Shown in pieces: positions 18,824 through 27,167 of a stretch of DNA of 64,000 bases. The stretch is taken from contig JADLHZ010000032.1 in NCBI GenBank assembly GCA_020848545.1, positions 1 through 64,000 on the forward strand, written 5' to 3'. Every line of letters begins with the position of its first letter. Within the stretch, counting starts at the first letter, position 1. Source of the stretch: Deltaproteobacteria bacterium (GTDB lineage Bacteria; Myxococcota; JADLHZ01). Made by a program: the position numbers and the translations under genes. The notes under the pieces were generated by a model. That model saw nothing but the letters and a program-made list of their open reading frames with translations, was not told where the DNA came from and did no database searches.

Positions 18824-20728
18824 TCATCGCAGCTCCGCCTTCGTCGTGTCCTTCGTGATGAATTCGCCCTTGATCGCTGCCCGCAGCACCGCGACGACCG
18901 TTGGCGCCGACGCGCCGCCGCCGAAGCCGCCGTGCTCGGTGAGCGTGACGACCGCATATTTTGGCGCGTCACCCGGCGCGTAGCCGACGAACCACGCGTT
19001 GTCGCGATCGAGGTAGTCGAGCACCTTCTGATCCTTCACGCGCGCCTTCAGCTTCTTCACCTGCGCGGTGCCGGTCTTGCCGCAGATGATCAAGTCCGGC
19101 TGGCGCTTGCCGTAGGCCGTGCCGCCGGCTTCGTTGACCACGCCGCAGAGCCCCGAGCGCACGGCGTCCCAATGCTCTTGCTTGTACTCGAGCTTGTTAG
19201 CGACCTTCGGCTCGTAGGTCTTGACGACGCGGCCATCGACGTCTTCGATGCGGCGGACGAGCTGCGGCTCGTAGAGCGTGCCGCCGTTGGCGATCGCTGC
19301 GTAGGCCATCACGAGCTGCAGCGGCGTGAACGCGTTGGCGCCTTGGCCGACGGAGGTATTGATCGCCATGCTCACGCGATAACCGCCGTCCTTGGCGTTG
19401 ATCTCGTCGTGCAGCGCCGCCGTCGGCACGATGCCCGGGATCTCTTGGTCGAGCGAGACGTTCGTGCGCCGGCCGAAGCCAAAGCTCTTCGCCGTCTCGG
19501 CGAGCGCGTCGACGCCCAGCTTGGCGCCGAGCGAGTAGTAGTAGGTGTCGCAGCTGACGACGAGCGACTTGTGCAGCTGAATGCCGCCGTGGCCTGAGTC
19601 CTTGAAGCAGCGCCACTTGTTGCCGCCGTACTTGTAGTAGCCGGGGCACGGGATCCAGCTCTCCGGCGTGATCAGCCCGTGCGCGAGCGCCGTCAACGCC
19701 GTGAACGCTTTGTAGGTGGAGCCGGGCGCGTAGTGCTCTTGAATCGCGCGGTTGATGTTCGGCTTCAATGGGTTCGCGTCGAGGCGTTCCTTCTCTTTGC
19801 CAGCGAGGCGCCCAGTGACCCGGTTCGGATCGTAGGCCGGCGTGGAATAGAGCGCGACGATGAAGCCGGTGTCGACTTCGACGGCGATGACGACGCCCGC
19901 TTGGCCTGTGAACGCCGCCTCGGCCGCGCGCTGGATGTCGAGATCGATCGAGAGGACGAGGTTCTTGCCGGGCAACGGCTCGTGGCGGCGATCGTCTCCG
20001 AGCAGCTCACGCGTCAGCGCTTCGGACTGGCGCGTGCCGGTGTTGTCGACGACGACGCGCTCGTAGCCGTCCTTGCCGCGCAGATCGAGCTCGTTGGCGC
20101 GCTCGAGTCCGCGGCGGCCGAGCAAGTCGCCGAGCTTGTAGGAGCTGTCGCCGGTCTTCAATCGGCGCTCGAGCTCGTCGGCGCCGATCTCGTTCTGATA
20201 GCCCGTCACGTGCGCGAGCAGCTCGCCGAAGCGATAGTCGCGGACGCCGGAGTCGGAGATATAGAAGCCGGCGAGCTCGCCCATCATGCGCTGGCTTTCG
20301 ATGAGCTCGAGCTGATCGCGGCTGAGATCCCGGCGGATGAGGGCGCCTTGAAAGCGATCGAGCCCGCGCGCGCCCTTGATGCGCTTCAATACCGCAGCTT
20401 CTTCCTCGGACGTCAGCTGCATCGCCGGGCCGATCGCGGCGAGCGAGCCGGCGGCGTTTCGCACGAACGCGGGTGTGGCATAGAGATCGAGCGCCGGCCG
20501 ATTGTCGACGATGAGCCGCCCTTTGCCGTCGAAGATGAGCCCGCGATCGGCGATGAGTCGCTTCTCTTGCACGAAGTTCTGCTCGCTCTTTTGCGTGAAC
20601 TCTTCGCCGCGTTGGATCTGCAGCGCCCACAAGCGAATGACGATCGCGCTGAAGGCGAGGAAGGCGAAGAACGCGAGCGCATAGAAGCGCGCGCGGAACT
20701 TGTTCACTTCGTCGGTTCTGAGCGCCAT
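18824..20728 (-). CDS. mrdA: Penicillin-binding protein 2 (elongasome transpeptidase)
   Basis: This 634-residue protein crosslinks peptidoglycan during lateral growth together with RodA. It has an N-terminal membrane anchor (residues 15-36), the PBP dimerisation/pedestal region (about 55-240) and the transpeptidase with Ser337-T-Y-Lys340, Ser392-C-D394 (the SCD variant is also that of E. coli PBP2) and Lys551-T-G553. Length is normal for PBP2. The gene is first in the mrdA-rodA unit; its promoter must lie in the 20729-20932 gap, next to a long inverted repeat. Confidence 0.95.
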   Translation of the reverse strand: MALRTDEVNKFRARFYALAFFAFLAFSAIVIRLWALQIQRGEEFTQKSEQNFVQEKRLIADRGLIFDGKGRLIVDNRPALDLYATPAFVRNAAGSLAAIGPAMQLTSEEEAAVLKRIKGARGLDRFQGALIRRDLSRDQLELIESQRMMGELAGFYISDSGVRDYRFGELLAHVTGYQNEIGADELERRLKTGDSSYKLGDLLGRRGLERANELDLRGKDGYERVVVDNTGTRQSEALTRELLGDDRRHEPLPGKNLVLSIDLDIQRAAEAAFTGQAGVVIAVEVDTGFIVALYSTPAYDPNRVTGRLAGKEKERLDANPLKPNINRAIQEHYAPGSTYKAFTALTALAHGLITPESWIPCPGYYKYGGNKWRCFKDSGHGGIQLHKSLVVSCDTYYYSLGAKLGVDALAETAKSFGFGRRTNVSLDQEIPGIVPTAALHDEINAKDGGYRVSMAINTSVGQGANAFTPLQLVMAYAAIANGGTLYEPQLVRRIEDVDGRVVKTYEPKVANKLEYKQEHWDAVRSGLCGVVNEAGGTAYGKRQPDLIICGKTGTAQVKKLKARVKDQKVLDYLDRDNAWFVGYAPGDAPKYAVVTLTEHGGFGGGASAPTVVAVLRAAIKGEFITKDTTKAELR

Positions 20729-20762
20729 GTTCGAGGTGGCATCCTAACTGCAAAACCAAGAT

Positions 20763-20853
20763 TGATCACAGGAGAATGGGAGAAAGAGAGCTGAAAAACA
20801 AAAAAAATATTTTCCGATCCTTCGCCTCCCTTTCTCCCTTTCTCCTGTGGTCA
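20763..20853. repeat. Long imperfect inverted repeat (28-bp arms)
   Basis: The left arm 20763-20790 and the right arm 20826-20853 are complementary at 25 of 28 positions. The left arm is purine-rich (CACAGGAGAATGGGAGAAAG) and the right arm pyrimidine-rich. The 35-base loop is A-rich with a run of eight A and TATTTT. It lies 34 bases upstream of the mrdA start and 79 bases before the desaturase ATG. It could be a miniature mobile element, an RNA hairpin that ends or shields transcription, or a regulatory site. Confidence 0.7.
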
Positions 20854-20932
20854 TTCCGCTCTTGTCGCCGTCACAGAACAACATGGCGCCGTGACGGAAG
20901 CGCACGATCACGCCGCCGCGTATGTATGCTCC

Positions 20933-21799
20933 ATGACCACCCGCCGAAAAGCGCCCACCTTCGACCTGCCGAACCTCGCCGTCCACGCCCTCTGGGCCGT
21001 CTGGATCGCGACGCTCATCGCGACGTGGTCATCCCTTGGCTGGCCGGCGCGCCTCGGCATGCTTGCGCTCGGCTTGTGGATCAACTTTTGGAACTACGCT
21101 GTCCTCCACAACCACATGCACTTGTCGATCGCTCGGCCGAAGCTCGCGCACTGGCTCGTCTCGCGCACGCTCGGCATCGCCGTCGGCTTCGCGTACCGCG
21201 GCTTTTACCTGCATCACTTCAACCACCATAAGTACTCGAACGCGCCGGGCGATTGGGGCCGCTTCGAAGAAGGCGACAGCGTGCTCTGGTACTCGGTGCG
21301 CTCGACGCTCCTTGCCTGGACGCCCGGCAGCGCGCTCATGCGCCATTTGTTCAAAGCAACGAAGACGAAGAAGGAGGTCATCGAGTTCCTCTTCGACCTC
21401 GTGCTGATCGACGGCGGCATCGTGCTGCTCATCGCCCTGCAGCCGTCGCTCGGCCTGTCGTACTGGGCGGTGTTGCTGCTCGGGCAGACCGGGATCTTCT
21501 ACATCAACTACGCGGCCCACGACGGCGCCGACGGCACACAGAAGGCCCGCCTCGCGATCACCTCGACCTCGCGCTTCTACAACACCGTCTTCTTCAACGC
21601 GGGCTACCACCAAGCGCACCACGTGCGGCCGCAGGCGCCGTGGCGTGAGCTGCCGGCGTTGACCGCGGCGCTCGCCAAGGACGGCCTCGTCGCCCAAGAT
21701 CTCGTGACGGACATCTCGCCGACCTCGCCAAGGTGGGTGCGCTTGCTCGGCAAACCTCGGGCGGCTAGCCTCGCCGAGTGCGCCCCGCAGCAGACCTAG
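20933..21799 (+). CDS. Membrane fatty acid desaturase-family protein
   Basis: The ATG at 20933 gives 288 residues; a GTG at 20891 in the same frame adds 14 residues, and neither has a clear ribosome site. Four to five membrane segments surround three histidine clusters: HNHMH, HHFNHH and HQAHH. These supply the di-iron ligands of membrane desaturases and hydroxylases. Such enzymes insert double bonds or hydroxyls into acyl chains of membrane lipids using oxygen. The end overlaps by 22 bases the start of a STAS/AraC-like regulator, which in turn overlaps an Hsp70-like gene, so the three are likely one unit. In Myxococcus a desaturase is linked to the HEAT-repeat-containing Che7 chemosensory system; here the desaturase lies about 6 kb from such a system. 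Confidence 0.8.
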   Translation: MTTRRKAPTFDLPNLAVHALWAVWIATLIATWSSLGWPARLGMLALGLWINFWNYAVLHNHMHLSIARPKLAHWLVSRTLGIAVGFAYRGFYLHHFNHHKYSNAPGDWGRFEEGDSVLWYSVRSTLLAWTPGSALMRHLFKATKTKKEVIEFLFDLVLIDGGIVLLIALQPSLGLSYWAVLLLGQTGIFYINYAAHDGADGTQKARLAITSTSRFYNTVFFNAGYHQAHHVRPQAPWRELPALTAALAKDGLVAQDLVTDISPTSPRWVRLLGKPRAASLAECAPQQT

Positions 21800-22602
21800 A
21801 CGCGTTCTTCGCCGAGCCGATCGGCCGCTACGCGAGCTGCGGGAGCTGCTTCTACTTCTGGGCGGATCCGAAGAACGGCGTGCACCTTTCCGGCACGGTC
21901 GCGTGGGGCCGTCCGAGCGAGGCCGACGTCAAGAAGCTCGTGCACCTCTACGAAGTGGAGCTCACGAGCGTGGCGCCCGTGCACTTGTCGTACGTCGATT
22001 TGTCGCGCGTGGAAGCCATCGCGCCGGCGGCGTTCGCCGTCATGAGCGCCTACTTCGCGAAGTACACGCCGAAGCTCAAAGGCCTCATCTCGAAGCAAGC
22101 GTTGATTCGCCCGCCCGGGATCGCCGGCGCCGTCGTCGCCGGCTTCTACGAGCTCGTCGCGGCGGCGTATCCCGTGAAGATCTTCGCCGATCGCAAAGAC
22201 GCGTTCGACTGGCTCGGCTACGCCGACGGTGACGCGCTCCGCGGCGAGCTCGAGCGCTTGCACGGCGCCGGGCTCGGGCTCGGCGCGACGACGCGTCTCT
22301 TGCGCGATCATCTCGACGCGAACGTGCGCGACGCGTCGATCGCGACGGCGGCCAAAGCGCTGTCGGTGTCCGAGCGCACGTTGCAGCGGCGGCTGCGAGA
22401 CGAGGGCACGGCGTTTCAGGCCGAGCTCAACGCGGCGCAAGTGCGGGCGGCCAAGCGCCTCCTCGTCGAGACCGATCTGAAAGTGACCGCGATCGCGCTC
22501 GAGATCGGCTGCGCGTCGCTGCAGCATTTTTCCGATCTCTTTCGCAAGCTGGAAGGCCTACCGCCGAGTACATATCGTGAGAGGGGAAGACATCATGGCT
22601 AA
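21778..22602 (+). CDS. STAS-like domain fused to AraC-type DNA-binding domain
   Basis: A GTG at 21778 starts a 274-residue protein. Residues about 30-150 resemble a STAS/anti-sigma-antagonist-like fold (VHLSGTVAWGRPSEADV, YVDLSRVEAIAPAAFAVMSA, KIFADRKDAFDWLG). The C-terminal 100 residues are a two-helix-turn-helix AraC/XylS domain (DASIATAAKALSVSERTLQR and VTAIALEIGCASLQHFSDLFRK). It should be a transcription regulator whose N-terminus takes a protein or small ligand signal rather than the cupin arabinose-type sensor. It overlaps the desaturase gene by 22 bases and the Hsp70-like gene by 8 bases, so it probably controls this unit. Confidence 0.75.
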   Translation: MRPAADLDAFFAEPIGRYASCGSCFYFWADPKNGVHLSGTVAWGRPSEADVKKLVHLYEVELTSVAPVHLSYVDLSRVEAIAPAAFAVMSAYFAKYTPKLKGLISKQALIRPPGIAGAVVAGFYELVAAAYPVKIFADRKDAFDWLGYADGDALRGELERLHGAGLGLGATTRLLRDHLDANVRDASIATAAKALSVSERTLQRRLRDEGTAFQAELNAAQVRAAKRLLVETDLKVTAIALEIGCASLQHFSDLFRKLEGLPPSTYRERGRHHG

Positions 22603-23731
22603 GGTGGCGCTTGGCATCGATCTCGGTACGACGAACACCGTCGTCGCCAAGGACGGCGCGGTCATGCCGATCCACCACGACAAGCTCGTGAGCAAGCTGC
22701 TTCCGTCATGCGTCAGCTACATGGTGAACGGCGCGATACTCGTCGGCGCGGCGGCCAAGCGGCGCGCGACCATCGATCCTGAGAACGCGATCTGCGCGGC
22801 GAAGCGGGTCATTGGCCGCACGCGCGCCGCCGATCTGTCGGAGTACCTGAAGCGCTACCCGAGCAAGCTCGAGACCGACAAGACGCACGGCTGCGTGTTC
22901 AAGACGCGCGCGGGTGCGATCTCGCCCGTCGATGTCGCGGTCGAGATCCTGCGGACAGCCGTGCAAGGCGCGGGCTTGCGGCCCGAGGACGTCTGCGCCG
23001 TCATCACGGTGCCGGCCGCGTTCGAGGAGCATCAGCGCCAAGCGACGAAGACCGCCGGCGTGCGCGCAGGCTTCGACGCCGTCGAGATCTTGGAAGAGCC
23101 GGTGGCGACGGCGATCGGCCACGGGGCCAACAAGGATCAAGGCATCGCCGTCGTCTACGACATCGGCGGCGGCACCTTCGACCTCGCGGTGATGGACTGC
23201 AAGCTGTGGCCGATCGGCATCATCGACCACGGCGGCGATCTGTTCCTGGGCGGCGACGACTTCGACGAGGCGATCGCCGCGCACTGCGCCGCGACCTTGC
23301 TGATGCAGCACCATTGGGATCTGCGCGCCGACAAGGCGGCGTTCTTCCGCCTGGTGCAAGAGGCCGAGAAGGCGAAGGTGCGCTTCTCGCACGACAGTGA
23401 GGCGACGATTGCGCTCGATCAAGTGGCGCCCGGAAATCCGACGGGCATGACGAGCCTGCACCTTGATCGTGCGGACCTCGCGCGCTGCCTCTACAACCTC
23501 GTGCGGCGCACGTTTCGCACCTGCGACGAAGTCTTCGAGCGCATCGACATGACGCCGCTGCAAGTCGACACCGTGTTCCTCGCCGGCGGCGCCACGCAGC
23601 TGCCGATCTTGCGCGAGTGGGTGGTGACCTACTTTGGGGTCGAGCCGTCGCTCGAGGTGTCGCCTTTCGAAGCGGTCGCGCGTGGGGCGAGCCTCGTGGC
23701 GAAGGAAGTGTTCAACAAGCGGCTCGGCTGA
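22595..23731 (+). CDS. Hsp70-like protein, ATPase domain only
   Basis: The ATG at 22595 has GAGGGGAA a few bases upstream and is preferred over a GTG at 22577. The 378-residue product is one actin-like ATPase domain: phosphate-1 loop GIDLGTTNTVVA, connect-1 ITVPAAF, phosphate-2 VYDIGGGTFDLAV, adenosine loop FLAGGATQLP. The peptide-binding domain and lid of DnaK (about 250 residues) are absent, because the stop follows directly after VAKEVFNKRLG. It is therefore not a classic chaperone; related short Hsp70s may act as regulators or polymer-like ATPases. It overlaps the AraC-type regulator gene, which may be its partner or controller. Confidence 0.85.
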   Translation: MAKVALGIDLGTTNTVVAKDGAVMPIHHDKLVSKLLPSCVSYMVNGAILVGAAAKRRATIDPENAICAAKRVIGRTRAADLSEYLKRYPSKLETDKTHGCVFKTRAGAISPVDVAVEILRTAVQGAGLRPEDVCAVITVPAAFEEHQRQATKTAGVRAGFDAVEILEEPVATAIGHGANKDQGIAVVYDIGGGTFDLAVMDCKLWPIGIIDHGGDLFLGGDDFDEAIAAHCAATLLMQHHWDLRADKAAFFRLVQEAEKAKVRFSHDSEATIALDQVAPGNPTGMTSLHLDRADLARCLYNLVRRTFRTCDEVFERIDMTPLQVDTVFLAGGATQLPILREWVVTYFGVEPSLEVSPFEAVARGASLVAKEVFNKRLG

Positions 23732-23732
23732 G

Positions 23733-23882
23733 CTAGCGTTCGCCGCTTGTCGCCGACATAGCGCCGAAGACGCCGCCTAGGACCACGCCCGCGATGACTG
23801 CGCCGATGGGGCCGCCGATCGCGAAGCCCGCGCTCGCGCCGGTGACGAGGCCGCCTGCCATGCCGATGAAGACGTCTTTCAT
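23733..23882 (-). CDS. Glycine-zipper microprotein
   Basis: A 49-residue reading frame on the minus strand starts at the ATG at 23882 and ends with TAG 2 bases after the Hsp70-like gene stops. Residues 7-42 are almost all Gly, Ala, Val, Ile and Phe with repeated GxxxG-type spacing (GGLVTGASAGFAIGGPIGA), the pattern of glycine-zipper membrane proteins that pack helices closely or form oligomers. No Shine-Dalgarno sequence is visible. The absence of stops and a plausible protein support it, but such small frames can occur by chance in high-GC DNA. Role unknown. Confidence 0.6.
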   Translation of the reverse strand: MKDVFIGMAGGLVTGASAGFAIGGPIGAVIAGVVLGGVFGAMSATSGER

Positions 23883-23946
23883 GAGGGCGTTATCGGAATT
23901 TTGCCTTGTCGGGTGTGTCGAAGATTGCTAACGCGCCCGCCGCACG

Positions 23947-24546
23947 ATGTTCACCGGCTTGATCGAAACCCTCGGCACGATTGCCGCGCTGCAGCAGGGC
24001 CGCGGAAAGCTTCGTGTTTCCGTGCGAACCGGCCTCGCAGGTCAGGGCGTCAAGGTCGGCGACTCGGTCGCGATCGACGGCTGCTGTTTGACCGCTGTCG
24101 AGGTCACGAAGGACGCGCTCGTGTTCGAGGCCGCCGACGAGACGCTGCGCCTGACGACGCTCGGCCAGCGCAAGCAGGGCGATCCGGTGCACCTCGAGCG
24201 CGCGATGCGTGCGGACGGTCGCTTCGATGGACACATCGTGCAAGGGCACGTCGACGGCGTCGGCACCTTGAGCGCGCGGCGTGCAGACGGCGACGCGCTG
24301 TGGCTCACGTTCTCGGTGCCGCAGGCGTTGTCGCGCTACATGGTGAAGAAAGGCGGCATCGCGATCGACGGCGTCAGCCTCACGCTCACTGAAGTCGGCG
24401 ACGCGTCGTGCGCGATCATGTTGATCCCGCATTCGCAGACGCACACGCACCTCGCGCAAAAAGCGATCGGCGACGCCGTCAACCTCGAGGTCGACGTGCT
24501 CGCGAAGTACGTCGAGCGCCTCGTCGCCACGCGGAGCGCCGCATGA
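23947..24546 (+). CDS. ribE: Riboflavin synthase, alpha chain
   Basis: The 199-residue protein contains two tandem beta-barrel repeats, each opening with the family signature: [10 protein letters not shown] at residue 1 and [14 protein letters not shown] at about residue 97. It joins two molecules of 6,7-dimethyl-8-ribityllumazine to give riboflavin and 5-amino-6-ribitylaminouracil, as a cytosolic trimer. Length is normal. It opens the riboflavin block and overlaps ribBA by ATGA. Only 64 bases separate it from the divergent microprotein, too short for an FMN riboswitch. Confidence 0.95.
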   Translation: MFTGLIETLGTIAALQQGRGKLRVSVRTGLAGQGVKVGDSVAIDGCCLTAVEVTKDALVFEAADETLRLTTLGQRKQGDPVHLERAMRADGRFDGHIVQGHVDGVGTLSARRADGDALWLTFSVPQALSRYMVKKGGIAIDGVSLTLTEVGDASCAIMLIPHSQTHTHLAQKAIGDAVNLEVDVLAKYVERLVATRSAA

Positions 24547-25742
24547 GCGCCCTTGTCGGTGGACATACGAACCACACCCAAGCGGCGATCGACGCGATCG
24601 CGCACGGCAAGATGGTGATCTTGGTCGACGACGAGGATCGCGAGAACGAAGGCGACCTCGTCATGGCCGCCGAGCTCGTCACGCCCGAAGCGATCAACTT
24701 CATGGCCAAGTTCGGCCGCGGGCTCATCTGTCTCACCCTGACCGAGGAGCGGCTGCGCGCGCTCGACATCCCGATGATGGTGCAAGAGAACACGAGCTCG
24801 TTCGGCACGGCGTTCACCGTGTCGATCGAAGCGCGGCACGGCGTCTCGACCGGCATCTCGGCGAAGGATCGCGCGCACACCATCAAGGTCGCGATCGATG
24901 AGGCGTCGAAGCCGAATGATCTGACGCGTCCGGGCCACGTGTTTCCGCTGCGCGCCAAGAAGGGCGGCGTGCTCGTGCGGACGGGGCAAACCGAAGGCTC
25001 GGTCGACCTCGCGCGCCTCGCCGGCTGCAAGCCCGCGGGCGTCATCTGCGAGATCATGAACGACGATGGCACGATGGCGCGGCGCGGGGACCTCGAGAAA
25101 TTCGCGGCCGAGCACGACATCATCATCCTCACCATCGCCGAGCTCATCGAGCACCGCCTGCGGCACGACAAGCTGGTCAAGCGCGAGCGCCGCTTCCACC
25201 TGGATCACGCGAGCTACGGCAAGCTCGCCGCGCAGTTGTACACGACCGAGATCGACGACGACGAGCACTTGGCGCTCATCGTCGGCGACGTCGCCACCGA
25301 TCAGCCGACGCTCGTGCGCGTACAGACCGAGTGCCAGTGCGGCGCCTGGTTCGGCAACGTGCTCTGCGACTGCGGCGCGACCATGGGCGCGGCGATCGAC
25401 GCGATCCGGAAGGCCGGCCGCGGCGTCTTCGTCGGCATCGTGCAAGGCGGCCACAGCCGGCAGACGCTCGGCGCGCACTTTAGCGCGCTCGCGTCGCCGC
25501 AAGAGGCGAGCGGCGCTGCGCGAAGACAGGGACCGACCTTGCGTGAGTTCGGCATCGGCGCGCAGATCCTCCGCGATCTCGGCCTGACGCACATCAAGCT
25601 CCTGACCAACACCCCGAAGCGTTTGCCCGGCCTCGAAGGCTATGGTCTGGTGCTCGCCGGCAACGTGCCGTTCGGCCCTGCGAGCGGCGAGAATCCCGCG
25701 TTGAAGTCGGTCATCGTCGAGGAAGAGAAGGAGCGCTCGTGA
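24543..25742 (+). CDS. ribBA: 3,4-dihydroxy-2-butanone-4-phosphate synthase with altered GTP cyclohydrolase II half
   Basis: The ATG at 24543 overlaps the ribE stop; upstream codons in frame are antisense-like. Residues 1-205 are RibB, with the acidic loop [11 protein letters not shown] and [12 protein letters not shown], and should make dihydroxybutanone phosphate from ribulose 5-phosphate. Residues 215-399 match RibA: zinc cysteines Cys264, Cys275 and Cys277 keep the C-x10-C-x-C spacing, and [12 protein letters not shown] and [15 protein letters not shown] are kept. The usual catalytic EGRGIGL segment is replaced by [14 protein letters not shown], so this half may not open GTP. Such RibBX-type proteins are known in Proteobacteria. 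If so, GTP cyclohydrolase II must be encoded elsewhere. Confidence 0.88.
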   Translation: MSALVGGHTNHTQAAIDAIAHGKMVILVDDEDRENEGDLVMAAELVTPEAINFMAKFGRGLICLTLTEERLRALDIPMMVQENTSSFGTAFTVSIEARHGVSTGISAKDRAHTIKVAIDEASKPNDLTRPGHVFPLRAKKGGVLVRTGQTEGSVDLARLAGCKPAGVICEIMNDDGTMARRGDLEKFAAEHDIIILTIAELIEHRLRHDKLVKRERRFHLDHASYGKLAAQLYTTEIDDDEHLALIVGDVATDQPTLVRVQTECQCGAWFGNVLCDCGATMGAAIDAIRKAGRGVFVGIVQGGHSRQTLGAHFSALASPQEASGAARRQGPTLREFGIGAQILRDLGLTHIKLLTNTPKRLPGLEGYGLVLAGNVPFGPASGENPALKSVIVEEEKERS

Positions 25743-26227
25743 ACGAGGCAGGCAAAGTTTTCGAAGGGACGCTGTCCGCGGCCGGGCTGAGCTTCGGCAT
25801 CGTCGTCAGCCGCTTCAACGACTTCTTCGGCGACAAGCTGCTCGACGGCGCGCTCGACACGCTCCGCCGCGCCGGCGCCGACACGAAGAAGGTCCACGTC
25901 GCGCGCGTGCCTGGCGCGTGGGAGCTGCCGATCGCTTTGAAGCGCATGGCGCAGACGAAGCGCTACGACGCGTTGATCGCGCTCGGCGTCGTCATCCGCG
26001 GAAATACGCCGCACTTCGAGTACGTCGCCGGTGAGTCGGCCAAGGGCGCGGCGGCGGTGATGCATGCGCACGACGTGCCGGTCGCGTTCGGGGTGCTGAC
26101 GGTCGAAAACATCGAGCAAGCGATCGAGCGCTCGGGCAGCAAGGCTGGCAACAAGGGCAGCGAAGCGGCCGCCGTGGCGATCGAGATGGCCACGCTGCTC
26201 GGGCAGATCAAGAGCTCGAAGGAATGA
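25739..26227 (+). CDS. ribH: 6,7-dimethyl-8-ribityllumazine synthase
   Basis: The GTG start at 25739 overlaps the ribBA stop (GTGA). The 162-residue protein shows the family sequence [47 protein letters not shown] and [16 protein letters not shown], with the His of the HFEYV region next to the active site. It condenses the ribitylaminouracil with dihydroxybutanone phosphate, the product of RibB encoded upstream, and forms pentamers or capsids in the cytosol. The C-terminus is Ala-rich, [16 protein letters not shown], as usual. Confidence 0.96.
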   Translation: MNEAGKVFEGTLSAAGLSFGIVVSRFNDFFGDKLLDGALDTLRRAGADTKKVHVARVPGAWELPIALKRMAQTKRYDALIALGVVIRGNTPHFEYVAGESAKGAAAVMHAHDVPVAFGVLTVENIEQAIERSGSKAGNKGSEAAAVAIEMATLLGQIKSSKE

Positions 26228-26664
26228 GCACGACCCGGCGAAGCGCGCGCATCTGCGCCGTGCAGATTTTGTACCCGCTCTCGCTCGGCGATTCGGGCGT
26301 CAACACGCACTTCGATCCCGAGCAGTCGATCGGCCTCTTCTGGAAGCACTTCGAAGCGCCCGAAGACGCGAAGACCTACGCCGACCGTTTGGTGCGCGGC
26401 GTCAGCGGCACGCGCGACGAGATCGATCGCGCGCTCGCGGCGGCGTCGAAGCACTGGCGCTTGGATCGCATGGCGAAGGTGGATCTCACGATCTTGCGCC
26501 TCGCGACCTACGAGATGCTCTTCGAGCTCGACGTGCCGCACGAGGTCGTCATCGACGAGGCGGTCGAGCTGACCAAGCAGTTCTCGACGGCGGAGGCGGC
26601 GGCGTTCGTCAACGGTGTGCTCGCGCCGCTCGTCGAAGAGCGCTCGCTGAGACGCAAGGGATGA
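26224..26664 (+). CDS. nusB: Transcription antitermination factor NusB
   Basis: This 146-residue protein is all-helical with the NusB pattern: [13 protein letters not shown] at the start, [19 protein letters not shown] in the middle, and [29 protein letters not shown] at the end. It binds boxA RNA with NusE/S10 to keep RNA polymerase processive on rRNA. ribH-nusB adjacency is common across bacteria. It overlaps both neighbours by ATGA. The N-terminal half has an insertion ([20 protein letters not shown]) compared with the shortest family members. Confidence 0.92.
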   Translation: MSTTRRSARICAVQILYPLSLGDSGVNTHFDPEQSIGLFWKHFEAPEDAKTYADRLVRGVSGTRDEIDRALAAASKHWRLDRMAKVDLTILRLATYEMLFELDVPHEVVIDEAVELTKQFSTAEAAAFVNGVLAPLVEERSLRRKG

Positions 26665-27146
26665 ACGGCATGCAGGCGAAGAAGCTGCAGCTCTCGCCGT
26701 CCTTGAGCCTGCAGACCCTCGATCATTTGGACCACGACGATCTCGTGCTGTGGATCGCCAGCGACGAGCGCCCACTCAAGGCCGCCGCCGGCTACGTCGA
26801 CTGGCGCTGCAACGGCTGGCTCTCGCGCTTGGTGACGAGCGGGCAGTTTCGCTGCGAGCGCGGCGAGCAGCTGTTGACGCTGAGCCAGGGTCGCCTGCGG
26901 GCCAAGCGGGTGTTTCTCGTCGGCCTCGGCGAGCAAAAGTCGTTTCACTCGCGCGGCGCTGAAGAGATCGGCGCGCTCTCGGCGAAGATGCTCGTGTCGG
27001 CCGCCGCCAGCGATATCGCGCTCGGGTTGCCCGGCACTGGCGACGCCGATGCCCACGCCGAGCTGCTCCAGACGGTGCTGCGAACGCTCCAACAAGAGCC
27101 GCGATCAGCAAAAATGACGGCGTGGGGACCCTGGCGTAAGATGTAG
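26661..27146 (+). CDS. Stand-alone M17 aminopeptidase N-terminal-like domain
   Basis: The 161-residue protein resembles the N-terminal macro-like domain of leucyl aminopeptidases (family M17): DDLVLWIASDERPLKAAAGY, WLSRLVTSGQF, and RVFLVGLGEQ followed by a helix. The catalytic C-terminal metal-binding domain (NTDAEGRL motif) is absent, so it cannot be a peptidase. Such lone domains may bind ADP-ribose-like or nucleotide ligands, but this is inference. It overlaps nusB by ATGA, and the chemosensory PATAN gene begins 21 bases later. Confidence 0.6.
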   Translation: MNGMQAKKLQLSPSLSLQTLDHLDHDDLVLWIASDERPLKAAAGYVDWRCNGWLSRLVTSGQFRCERGEQLLTLSQGRLRAKRVFLVGLGEQKSFHSRGAEEIGALSAKMLVSAAASDIALGLPGTGDADAHAELLQTVLRTLQQEPRSAKMTAWGPWRKM

Positions 27147-27167
27147 TCGGCGCAGTGTGCGCTGACT

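Noticed and set aside
23883-23946. FMN riboswitch upstream of ribE
   Set aside because: Only 64 bases are available between the microprotein start and ribE; the six-helix RFN element needs well over 100 bases and none of its conserved blocks are visible.
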